Shown: positions 1 through 5,562 of the stretch, piece after piece
Layout of the letters: every line of letters starts with the position of its first letter
Position numbering within the stretch: position 1 is the stretch's first letter
Assembly: GCA_003136515.1 (NCBI GenBank)
Contig: PLEU01000201.1
Coordinates: 4,436-10,359 of the forward strand
Length of the DNA stretch: 5,924 nt
Direction: 5' to 3'
Origin: Spartobacteria bacterium
GTDB lineage: Bacteria; Verrucomicrobiota; Verrucomicrobiae; Chthoniobacterales; UBA6821
Position numbers and translations under genes: made by a program
The notes under the pieces: model-generated
Seen by the model: only the letters and a program-made list of their open reading frames with translations
Database searches by the model: none
Told to the model about the DNA's origin: nothing

Positions 1-214
1 CATTTTTTCCGTTCTTCTGACCTCGTTTGCCTGCTCAGCTTGCAAAAGCTTGACTAGGATCGAAAATCGCCGCGACCTCTATCTTCCTCAAACAGTATGG
101 GGACCCTACACGTACATGCTCCATCACGGTGTCCCCAAACCTATGCCTCTTCAGCAATCCTCAACGCCAGATCAGTCCGATGACGGCAAGGATGTCGTCA
201 AGCCCCAGAACTAG
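1..214 (+). CDS. 5'-truncated small secreted or lipoprotein-like protein
   Basis: The frame starting at base 2 is open for 70 codons to a TAG at 212-214, and the start codon lies left of the window. The visible protein begins with a hydrophobic stretch (IFSVLLTSFACSAC, residues 1-14 of the visible part) followed at once by basic residues (KSLTR). This looks like the core and end of a signal peptide. Cysteines at 11 and 14 could be lipidation sites, but neither has a textbook lipobox (residues before them are SFA and CSA). The rest is polar, with an aromatic patch (LYLPQTVWGPYTYML) and a Gln/Ser/Asp-rich tail ending VVKPQN. I do not recognise the family. It converges on the minus-strand gene ending at 275. 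Support is the uninterrupted frame and the signal-like N-terminus; the short length leaves some chance that it is a random open frame. Confidence 0.55.
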   Translation, partial: IFSVLLTSFACSACKSLTRIENRRDLYLPQTVWGPYTYMLHHGVPKPMPLQQSSTPDQSDDGKDVVKPQN

Positions 215-274
215 CTAAACTTTCGAAGTCGGTCACGATTTCAGAATGGGCCCGCCTAGTTATCACAGAGGAGC

Positions 275-1018
275 CTACTGCGGCGGCGGTTGAGGAGGGA
301 GGGGTGGGGGCGGTACGCCACCAGGGTGGAGTTTCTCCAAGAGGCCTTCAATCGACGGGTCTGCCTTAATCATGGCATCATGGATGGCCTGATGGAGGCC
401 TTCAAAGGCAGCACGCCGGGTTTCCGGAGTGGTAGCCTGCATCAGGGTATTCCTCGCAGCCAAGACTGCCGGATCGGTTTTCACCTTCTCGTGGAGGGCT
501 TCAATCTGCTGCTGCTCGGCCGGAGAGAGGGTTGCAAAACCCGGAGGTATACCCCGTGCTTTTGCATTTGGCGTTGCCATCGCAACGGCATTTGTCATCA
601 CGACAGTATTGGTGGCTGAATTAGCAGAAGGCGGAGCCCCACCCCACGCCCGCTTGGAGGGGGCGATCTTTTCAAGAATGGGCTCTACGGTGGGATCGGC
701 CTTGATCATGGCGTCACGCATCGCCTTGCGAAGATCATCCATCTCCTTGCGCAGTGCCTGCATTTTACTTTCCAGTGAGGGATCCTGCTGCATCGCCTTG
801 TCATGGGCAGCCTTGAGTTGTTGACGCTCAGCCAGGGTAAGAAGAGCCATGGGGCCACCTGCCGGGCCTGGGGGTAAAAGAGGTGGTGGTGGCTGAGGGG
901 GGATTCGGGGAGGGACTGAATTTGAATTGGTCGATTGGGCACAGAGCCCCGAAGTCGACAGCGCTGCAATCGCCAGCAGCGAAAAAACGGTTCGAGGGTT
1001 GTTATATATTTTCATCAT
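275..1018 (-). CDS. secreted proline-rich protein with duplicated helical repeat
   Basis: A 247-residue protein of unknown function. Residues 1-27 form a signal peptide (MMKIYNNPRTVF, hydrophobic core LLAIAAL, likely cleavage after GLCA), so export to the periplasm or beyond is expected; the Cys has no valid lipobox because Leu precedes it. A Pro-rich segment (about 36-56) is followed by two diverged copies of a helical unit (about 60-120 and 163-232), each starting with an AE-Q-Q-rich helix and ending in DAMIKADP plus a LEK motif. An Ala/Thr/Asn linker joins them, and the C-terminus is again polyproline. The pattern recalls Gln/Lys-rich periplasmic helical proteins, but I cannot assign a family. 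I chose ATG at 1018 because GGAAGG lies 11 bases upstream; a GTG at 1030 in the same frame overlaps that site, and ATG at 1015 is a close alternative. The gene starts 40 bp after E2 stops, with no convincing terminator between, so it may be cotranscribed with E2. Confidence 0.8.
   Translation of the reverse strand: MMKIYNNPRTVFSLLAIAALSTSGLCAQSTNSNSVPPRIPPQPPPPLLPPGPAGGPMALLTLAERQQLKAAHDKAMQQDPSLESKMQALRKEMDDLRKAMRDAMIKADPTVEPILEKIAPSKRAWGGAPPSANSATNTVVMTNAVAMATPNAKARGIPPGFATLSPAEQQQIEALHEKVKTDPAVLAARNTLMQATTPETRRAAFEGLHQAIHDAMIKADPSIEGLLEKLHPGGVPPPPLPPQPPPQ
323..532 (-). repeat. second copy of internal protein repeat
   Basis: C-terminal copy of the duplicated unit in the secreted protein (about residues 163-232 from the ATG at 1018). 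It begins TLSPAEQQQIEALHEK and ends DAMIKADPSIEGLLEKLHP. Compared with the first copy it has extra residues in the middle (QATTPETRRAAFEG), so the two copies differ by an insertion. The DAMIKADP core is identical in both. Confidence 0.75.
659..841 (-). repeat. first copy of internal protein repeat
   Basis: N-terminal copy of the duplicated unit (about residues 60-120 from the ATG at 1018). It begins LTLAERQQLKAAHDK and ends DAMIKADPTVEPILEKIAP. The similarity is clear at protein level and much weaker in the DNA, which implies an old duplication rather than a recent slippage event. Confidence 0.75.
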
Positions 1019-1029
1019 TGAAAGAAACA

Positions 1030-1035
1030 CCTTCC
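1030..1035 (-). promoter_or_regulatory. ribosome binding site of the secreted repeat protein
   Basis: On the minus strand this reads GGAAGG, 11 bases before the ATG at 1018. It overlaps the in-frame GTG at 1030 and so argues against that longer start. The spacing is slightly long, and it would be longer still (14 bases) for the ATG at 1015. Confidence 0.45.
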
Positions 1036-1058
1036 GTTAAAAAAAGTTGCTGGCAAAT

Positions 1059-2261
1059 CTAAAGCTTTTCAGGAGTGTTGAGCAGTTGGGCGACACGTTG
1101 GAGGAGCCTTCCGGCGGCACCGCCATCTAGGACTCGATGATCAAAACTTAGCGTGAACTGAGCTTCCGTCACCGGAATAAAAGTTCGGCTCTCCGCGTTC
1201 CAGAATGGAGTAACACGTCCCGCCCCCATTCCCAGAAGGAGTGTCTGCTCTGGCAGGGGAATCGGTGTCGCCATGGTCAACCCGAAGACACCATAGTTGG
1301 TAATGGTGGCAATCGACCCACCTGTATCGGAGCCTGGGAGACGCCGGGCACGCGCAAGTTCCACAAGACGGTTGTAACGTTCGACCAGATCAACCAGTGG
1401 AAATTGGTCAGCGTGACGTATCACCGGCACCAGCACGCCGTCCTCCGCTTCAACCGCAAAGCCGATATCGACCGAACGGGGATGAATAACACGGTCCCCA
1501 ATCAGGCGCCCTGCTGTGGCCGGCATTTCCGACAGGGCAATGGAGAGTGCCCTCAGAGCATAGAGGGCGGGGCCGGCCTTGACCGATTGTTGCTTCCTGT
1601 GGTTCAGCAGCACATCGAGTTGCACCGGCAGAACTACCGTGGCAAGGGGTCGGGTCCAACTCCGTCGCATGGCATCCGCAACAGCCACCCGCATGGATGA
1701 GGCCGGCGAGATTGTGTTACGTTCAAGATCCTGTAAGAAACGCTCCAGATCATCGATTGTCACCCGTCCCCCCGCGCCGCTTCCTGCTACTCCCGCAAGA
1801 TCGGCGGCGTGAAGACCCAGTTCGGCCATACGGGCCTTCATGCGTGGAGAGAGGAAGCTGGCACCGCCTACATGCGCGGGAACTGGAAGCCCTCTCACCG
1901 TAGGCTCGACTGTCTTTTTGGCAGACTTGGAGGGCTGTTCTCCAGATGACTGTTTCTTCCTGGGTTTATCAACCGGAGGCGGCGGGGCGTCATTGAGCCC
2001 AAGCCTCTCGGCATCTTCCTCGCTTATCTCCAAATAACCAAGTGTGGCTCCCACAGCGTAGCTTTCTCCAATCGTCGCGGTCAATTCCTTGAGAAGACCG
2101 CTGCAGGGAGCAGTAACCCCCATCACAGCTTTATTTGTCTCCACTTCCAAGAGATCGGTATCCACTTCCACGTGATCGCCCACTGAGAAGGCTGCTCGCA
2201 CGATGGTAGCCTCGGCAATGGACTCCCCAAGCTGAGGCATGATGATGGGCAAGAGTGGCAT
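1059..2261 (-). CDS. 2-oxoacid dehydrogenase E2, dihydrolipoamide acyltransferase
   Basis: The 400-residue E2 core enzyme accepts the acyl group from E1 on its lipoyl arm and transfers it to CoA in the cytoplasm. Residues 5-78 are a single lipoyl domain (IIMPQLGES at the start), with the expected lipoylated Lys44 in VETNKA. Residues 91-133 are a flexible Pro/Lys/Ser linker. Residues 136-175 are the peripheral subunit-binding domain (LSPRMKARMAELG ... GSGAGGRVTIDDL), which holds E1 or E3. Residues 185-400 are the acyltransferase domain, ending in the active-site motif SFDHRVLDGG with His375 and Asp379. Length is normal for a one-lipoyl E2. The start is the ATG before LLPIIMPQLGES, the usual E2 beginning; the leader is pyrimidine-rich with no Shine-Dalgarno sequence. 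It follows E1-beta by 60 bp. Family assignment is secure. The substrate (pyruvate, branched-chain oxoacid or acetoin) cannot be settled from sequence alone, so no symbol is given. Confidence 0.95.
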   Translation of the reverse strand: MPLLPIIMPQLGESIAEATIVRAAFSVGDHVEVDTDLLEVETNKAVMGVTAPCSGLLKELTATIGESYAVGATLGYLEISEEDAERLGLNDAPPPPVDKPRKKQSSGEQPSKSAKKTVEPTVRGLPVPAHVGGASFLSPRMKARMAELGLHAADLAGVAGSGAGGRVTIDDLERFLQDLERNTISPASSMRVAVADAMRRSWTRPLATVVLPVQLDVLLNHRKQQSVKAGPALYALRALSIALSEMPATAGRLIGDRVIHPRSVDIGFAVEAEDGVLVPVIRHADQFPLVDLVERYNRLVELARARRLPGSDTGGSIATITNYGVFGLTMATPIPLPEQTLLLGMGAGRVTPFWNAESRTFIPVTEAQFTLSFDHRVLDGGAAGRLLQRVAQLLNTPEKL

Positions 2262-2279
2262 GGGAAAGGAGTGGTGGGG

Positions 2280-2307
2280 ATTATGGAGTGAGAGTCTGTA
2301 AAAACAA
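2280..2307 (-). promoter_or_regulatory. possible weak promoter before the E2 gene
   Basis: In the 60-bp gap between E1-beta and E2, the minus strand reads TTGTTT (2302-2307), a 16-base spacer, then CATAAT (2280-2285). The -10-like hexamer matches the sigma-70 consensus in five of six positions and the -35-like one in only three. The leader to the E2 ATG would be only about 11 bases. Such matches arise by chance, so this is a candidate only. Confidence 0.18.
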
Positions 2308-2321
2308 AGCCAAGTGAGAAG

Positions 2322-3287
2322 CTATAGTTCCAGCAAATGTCTTAGTGAATTGACCACTGCAGTCGCTGTGGGACGGTGAGTTCCCCAAAGTGCCGGATGA
2401 TACGGCACCGGGGTTTCCTTAGCATTGAGTCTCTGTGGCGGAGCATCAAGCAGTCCAAATCCTTCAGCAGCCACACGGGCGATTACCTCGGCGGCAACTC
2501 CACCCCATGGCCATGCTTCTCCGACGACAAGCAGACGCCCGGTACGAGCCACCGATGCAAGGATTGTGTCCGTATCAATCGGTCGCACGGAACGGAGATC
2601 GACAACTTCGATATCGTAACCATCCTGGGAGAGTTCTTCTGCCGCTGCTAGTGCCTCGTGCAGCATCGCACTATAGGCCACCACCGTGGCATCTCGTCCC
2701 GGTCTTGTTATCCTCGCCTTTCCAAACGGAAGGGCTTCTACGGGAAGTTTGTCGGCCTTGAGATGGTAATAGAGAAATTTATGTTCACAAAAAATAACAG
2801 GATCATCCAATGCAACGGCCTCTAGCAACATCGTGTAGACATCCTCAACGGTAGCCGGTGTCATCACAACCAGACCGGGATAATGGGCATAAATCGCTTC
2901 CATGCTCTGGCTGTGAAACGGTCCGCCGCCCGGAGTCCCACCACTCGGCAAACGTACCACGAGCGGGCACGGTGTGCCGGTGCGGTAATACAGTGTCGCC
3001 GCCTGATTGACAATCTGGTTGAAGCCACAGGTGGAAAAGTCGGCGAATTGCATTTCCACGATCGGCCTCATGCCTTCTACGGCAGCCCCGATGGCCAGGC
3101 CCATCATGGCATCCTCGCTGATCGGGGAATCAAGCACACGACCTGGAAATTCTTTTGCAAGATTCTTGGTCGCCTTGAAGGCACCCCCAAAAACCCCCAC
3201 ATCCTGACCGTAGATGAATACTCTCGGGTCATCGGCAAGCGCCTGATGCTGGGCGAGACGGATGGCTTCCAGATAAGTGATGCTCAT
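2322..3287 (-). CDS. 2-oxoacid dehydrogenase E1 subunit beta
   Basis: The 321-residue beta subunit of the thiamine diphosphate-dependent E1 enzyme pairs with E1-alpha to decarboxylate a 2-oxoacid and acylate the E2 lipoyl group. The transketolase-type pyrimidine-binding domain is at about 1-180, with Glu58 in SPISE (the Glu that activates the cofactor) and His125 in GPFHSQS at the active site. The transketolase C-terminal domain is at about 195-315 (VVDLRSVRPID, LLVVGEAWPWGG, ETPVPYHP). Length is typical. The segment CEHKFLYYHLKA resembles branched-chain and general alpha-ketoacid dehydrogenase beta subunits at least as much as classical pyruvate dehydrogenase, so the substrate stays open. 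Its ATG overlaps the E1-alpha stop in ATGA, a sign of coupled translation, and a good ribosome site lies inside the end of E1-alpha. Confidence 0.95.
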   Translation of the reverse strand: MSITYLEAIRLAQHQALADDPRVFIYGQDVGVFGGAFKATKNLAKEFPGRVLDSPISEDAMMGLAIGAAVEGMRPIVEMQFADFSTCGFNQIVNQAATLYYRTGTPCPLVVRLPSGGTPGGGPFHSQSMEAIYAHYPGLVVMTPATVEDVYTMLLEAVALDDPVIFCEHKFLYYHLKADKLPVEALPFGKARITRPGRDATVVAYSAMLHEALAAAEELSQDGYDIEVVDLRSVRPIDTDTILASVARTGRLLVVGEAWPWGGVAAEVIARVAAEGFGLLDAPPQRLNAKETPVPYHPALWGTHRPTATAVVNSLRHLLEL

Positions 3288-4351
3288 TCGTCATCCTCCC
3301 CAGAAAGATTTCTCCCGACCACAGAAAAGGCATTCCAGTCCTCCTCAGCTGGATCAGGCACAGGCTCCCTAAGTACCTTGGCAGCGGTCTGTTCTACTTC
3401 CTCCTCAACAGCACAATGCCATGCTAACGCCTCGGACTCCGTAAGCCAACCCTTTTCCAGAAGAGCGAGCCGCGCCAGATCCAGACAGTCTAGCCCAAGG
3501 GCGGAATCCTTCAGCTTTTGCGGAATATAACTGGCGTCATCATGCTCGCCATGGCCGACAAGTCGGAGCAGGTCGGCAACCACAAGTTGTGGTCCGCCTC
3601 CGGATCGCGCTGACCTAACGGCAGTGCCTATCACCTCAAGACAATCAAGAAGATCGTTCCCTATTGCACGATACCCGGCAACACCGTAACCAGCGGCTCG
3701 AGTGACCATATCAGCGCACGCAAATTGACGATCATTTGGTGTGGAATAGGAAAATTGATTATTCGCCACCACGACAACAATGGGGAGCTTCTCGACGGCG
3801 GCCATATTCAAACCTTCATGAAAGCTCCCAGTGGAAGTCCCTCCCTCTCCGATACAGGTGGCTCCCACAGCCCCCGTCTCACCCCTGAATCGTTTTGCCA
3901 TGAGACCGCCGCAAACCGTCGAAACCATCGCCCCGAGATGACTAATCATTGCATGATAACCTTCTGATGGTCGACCCCTGTGTATATTCCCATCTCGTCC
4001 CCTCATGGGACCGAGAGATGAACCGAGGTAGGTACGCAGAGTCTCAAGAATCGTATCGCTAAAAGCCAAACGTCCTGCCTGATCGCGGATTAAGGGTGCA
4101 TAAATGTCACCCTTTCTCAAATTAACTCCAAGAGCCACGCTTAGCGCCTCCTGACCTCGGCCAAGAAATACCCCGCCGACTATCTTTCCCGAGCGGTAGA
4201 GGGCTGCAAGCTTCTCTTCCAGAATACGTGATTCCAGCATTACGCGGTAGGAGCGCCGAGCAATTTCTCTACTTACAATTGCTGTGCCACCCTTTTCTGC
4301 TGCACTGTGATCGGGGGCTGAAAATTGCAAAGAAGTGGAACCCTTGGTCAT
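3284..4351 (-). CDS. 2-oxoacid dehydrogenase E1 subunit alpha
   Basis: The alpha subunit (355 residues from the chosen ATG) binds thiamine diphosphate through the motif GEG (168-170) ... NN (197-198) in IGEGGTSTGSFHEG ... VVVVANNQFSYSTP. GEG replaces the commoner GDG; this also occurs in branched-chain oxoacid dehydrogenase E1-alpha. Further family marks are GRGQEALSVALG, SHLGAMVSTVCGG and the loop VGHGEHDDASY (about 265-275), in the region phosphorylated in mitochondrial PDH. The first ~22 residues are low-complexity and outside the domain. I chose ATG at 4351. A TTG at 4363 gives four more residues, and neither start has a Shine-Dalgarno sequence; the leader is CT-rich. It overlaps E1-beta by 4 bases and lies 68 bp after a coiled-coil protein gene. 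Probably pyruvate or branched-chain oxoacid dehydrogenase; acetoin dehydrogenase is a less likely alternative. Confidence 0.93.
   Translation of the reverse strand: MTKGSTSLQFSAPDHSAAEKGGTAIVSREIARRSYRVMLESRILEEKLAALYRSGKIVGGVFLGRGQEALSVALGVNLRKGDIYAPLIRDQAGRLAFSDTILETLRTYLGSSLGPMRGRDGNIHRGRPSEGYHAMISHLGAMVSTVCGGLMAKRFRGETGAVGATCIGEGGTSTGSFHEGLNMAAVEKLPIVVVVANNQFSYSTPNDRQFACADMVTRAAGYGVAGYRAIGNDLLDCLEVIGTAVRSARSGGGPQLVVADLLRLVGHGEHDDASYIPQKLKDSALGLDCLDLARLALLEKGWLTESEALAWHCAVEEEVEQTAAKVLREPVPDPAEEDWNAFSVVGRNLSGEDDE
3295..3301 (-). promoter_or_regulatory. ribosome binding site of E1-beta inside the E1-alpha end
   Basis: The minus strand reads GGGGAGG, 7 bases before the E1-beta ATG at 3287, and it lies within the last codons of E1-alpha (GEDDE). 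It is the strongest Shine-Dalgarno sequence in the window and, with the ATGA overlap, supports coupled translation that keeps the two subunits near equal amounts. Confidence 0.7.
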
Positions 4352-4419
4352 GAAGGAAGACAAGAAGGAGGGATGTTTAAAAAGACAAACTCCAAAGTAT
4401 TGCCTCTTGGCACAAGCCT

Positions 4420-4839
4420 TTATCGAGGCAGGGATTTGAAAAGCAGAAAAAGTATCCCGGCAAAAATCACACAGAGGAGAATAAACTGCATCCGTGCTGA
4501 ACGCTCTTCAGGCCGCGTCATACGCCGAGAGGACGATCCGCCGCGAGAGACCGAATGCCGTTTGTCCCGAGGCCTGCTGAACCCATCGGCCGTGGTTGCT
4601 GTCGAGATGGCACGGAGGCGAATCAACTCACGCTGCTTCCGCTCTCTCTCTTCGATCTGCCTAGGCAGATCTGCGACTCGCCTCTGGATTTCCTCATGCT
4701 CGCGCTTGAGTTCGAGCTCACGCTTACGGATTTCCTCAAGTTCCCGACTCAGTCTGGAGTCGTCATGCTCAAGCGGAGGATTTTTGGTCTTTCGCGTTGG
4801 TCGGATTCCACGACTACCGGAGGAAGGGGACGTTGCCAT
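4420..4839 (-). CDS. small tail-anchored coiled-coil membrane protein
   Basis: A 139-residue protein I do not recognise. Residues 1-27 are a basic, Ser/Pro/Arg-rich head. Residues 28-77 form a highly charged helix (SRELEEIRKRELELKRE and on) with coiled-coil character. Residues 78-116 are a basic Ser/Arg-rich linker (RGGSSSRRMTR). Residues 117-134 (MQFILLCVIFAGILFLLF) are one transmembrane helix, leaving only a KSLPR tail. There is no N-terminal signal, so the head and coiled coil are expected to face the cytoplasm, anchored by the C-terminal helix. The ATG at 4839 is the first of the frame; its leader has no Shine-Dalgarno sequence. It lies 26 bp after a gene of the same architecture and 68 bp before E1-alpha, so cotranscription is likely. 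Charged coiled coils attract spurious matches in searches, so family names should be treated with care. Confidence 0.75.
   Translation of the reverse strand: MATSPSSGSRGIRPTRKTKNPPLEHDDSRLSRELEEIRKRELELKREHEEIQRRVADLPRQIEERERKQRELIRLRAISTATTADGFSRPRDKRHSVSRGGSSSRRMTRPEERSARMQFILLCVIFAGILFLLFKSLPR
4686..4738 (-). repeat. 42-bp periodic repeat in the coiled coil
   Basis: TGAGGAAATCC occurs twice on the minus strand (4728-4738 and 4686-4696) with starts exactly 42 bases apart, that is 14 residues or two heptads. It encodes the EEI of LEEIRKR and of HEEIQRR. This supports a regular coiled coil and perhaps growth by duplication of a two-heptad unit, although only the 11-base ends match well. Confidence 0.4.
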
Positions 4840-4865
4840 GCTGGAGAAAAATCAGAGGAAGGATA

Positions 4866-5498
4866 TCACCGGGGCGCCGCTGTCAGCAGATGCCAGATCC
4901 AGATAAAGAGGGCGATGGTTCCGAGGCTCAGCAGTGGCAGAGTAAATGCCAAACCACTCCTAAGCCAGTAAACAAATCCCTGATCTCCAAGATCTGAAAA
5001 TTGAGAAATCCCCTCCTCCGTCAAGTTTGTGTCCGGATCAGTTGCAGGGGCGATCTTGGCATGAGAGCGGGCGTATGCTGAGCGGGCTTCATCAACAGTT
5101 CCCAGGGCACGCATTAGCTCTCTTGGCAGATCGCGGCCATGCCATGATTTCGGATTTATCTCCTCAAGATTCCGAAGGTGCTCAGTGAAGGAATCATGGA
5201 TGGTGTTGAGCTGCTCCAATCGTCTTTGTGCCTCCTCGGTCTCACGTTGCAGGAGCACAATGGCGCGGGAAAGTTTCTCGGCCAGTTCATTCCTCCCCTG
5301 TTCAAGTTCATCCTGCTTTCGAGTCAACTCTTCCAACCGGAGCTTCTCTTTCTCGATCTGACTCTGTCTCTCCCGCAACTGCATCAGCTCCGACTGAGCC
5401 CGCTTTACTTGATTCTGAAGTTCTTCTGCAGAAGGAGTCTCTCCGAGGTCTAATAACTCATCTCGAAATTCATCCCGTTCATTTTGAAAGTCTGACAT
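4866..5498 (-). CDS. coiled-coil protein with C-terminal membrane anchor
   Basis: A 210-residue protein of unknown family. After an acidic start (MSDFQNERDEFRDELLDLGE), residues about 24-115 form a long Glu/Gln/Arg/Leu-rich helix with coiled-coil spacing. Residues 116-178 are a less regular region (PKSWHGRDLPRELMRALG, then ATDPDTNLTEEG). Residues about 181-203 (SGLAFTLPLLSLGTIALFIWIW) form one transmembrane helix, with a short HLLTAAPR tail. No signal peptide, so a cytoplasmic coiled coil held to the inner membrane by its tail is expected. I chose ATG at 5498. The frame stays open upstream to a TTG at 5576 that would overlap the yggS end, but those residues look like read-through of non-coding sequence. 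The ribosome site is weak (AGG about 8 bases upstream). The next gene downstream, 26 bp away, has the same layout, which suggests a functional pair. A role in envelope or division scaffolding is possible but only a guess. Confidence 0.78.
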   Translation of the reverse strand: MSDFQNERDEFRDELLDLGETPSAEELQNQVKRAQSELMQLRERQSQIEKEKLRLEELTRKQDELEQGRNELAEKLSRAIVLLQRETEEAQRRLEQLNTIHDSFTEHLRNLEEINPKSWHGRDLPRELMRALGTVDEARSAYARSHAKIAPATDPDTNLTEEGISQFSDLGDQGFVYWLRSGLAFTLPLLSLGTIALFIWIWHLLTAAPR

Positions 5499-5502
5499 GA
5501 CC

Positions 5503-5519
5503 ACTACCTGTAGCGTAGT
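5503..5519. repeat. short inverted repeat just before a start codon
   Basis: ACTAC (5503-5507) and GTAGT (5515-5519) are perfect inverted arms around a 7-base loop, four bases upstream of the ATG at 5498 on the minus strand. In mRNA it could form a weak hairpin covering the ribosome site. A five-base stem is easily found by chance. Confidence 0.2.
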
Positions 5520-5562
5520 CCACTGTTTTTGACCCGAAAAATCTTCAATTAGGAGTATTTTT

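Noticed and set aside
209..261. Inverted repeat AACTAG ... CTAGTT between the convergent genes as a two-way terminator
   Set aside because: The arms are only 6 bases, the loop is 41 bases, the stem is AT-rich and there is no T-tract.
429..824. 131-codon plus-strand open frame with hydrophobic and Ser-rich segments
   Set aside because: It is antisense to the secreted repeat protein, which has a signal peptide and an internal repeat. The hydrophobic look reflects complementary codons.
1038..1054. T-rich run on the minus strand after the E2 stop as a terminator
   Set aside because: The only stem before it is TTGC/GCAA with a two-base loop, too small to form a working hairpin.
2883..3530. 215-codon plus-strand open frame
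   Set aside because: It lies antisense to E1-beta and E1-alpha, whose catalytic motifs are intact; its product has no recognisable domain.
4401..4430. Inverted repeat TGCCTC ... GAGGCA after the small coiled-coil gene as a terminator
   Set aside because: It overlaps the end of the gene, has an 18-base loop and no T-run directly after the stem.
4325..4906. 193-codon plus-strand open frame with Arg/Ser-rich product
   Set aside because: It is antisense to the 139-residue coiled-coil gene and parts of its neighbours. Its runs of SSSRL arise from the complement of Glu/Arg codons, and the minus-strand product has a far more protein-like layout.
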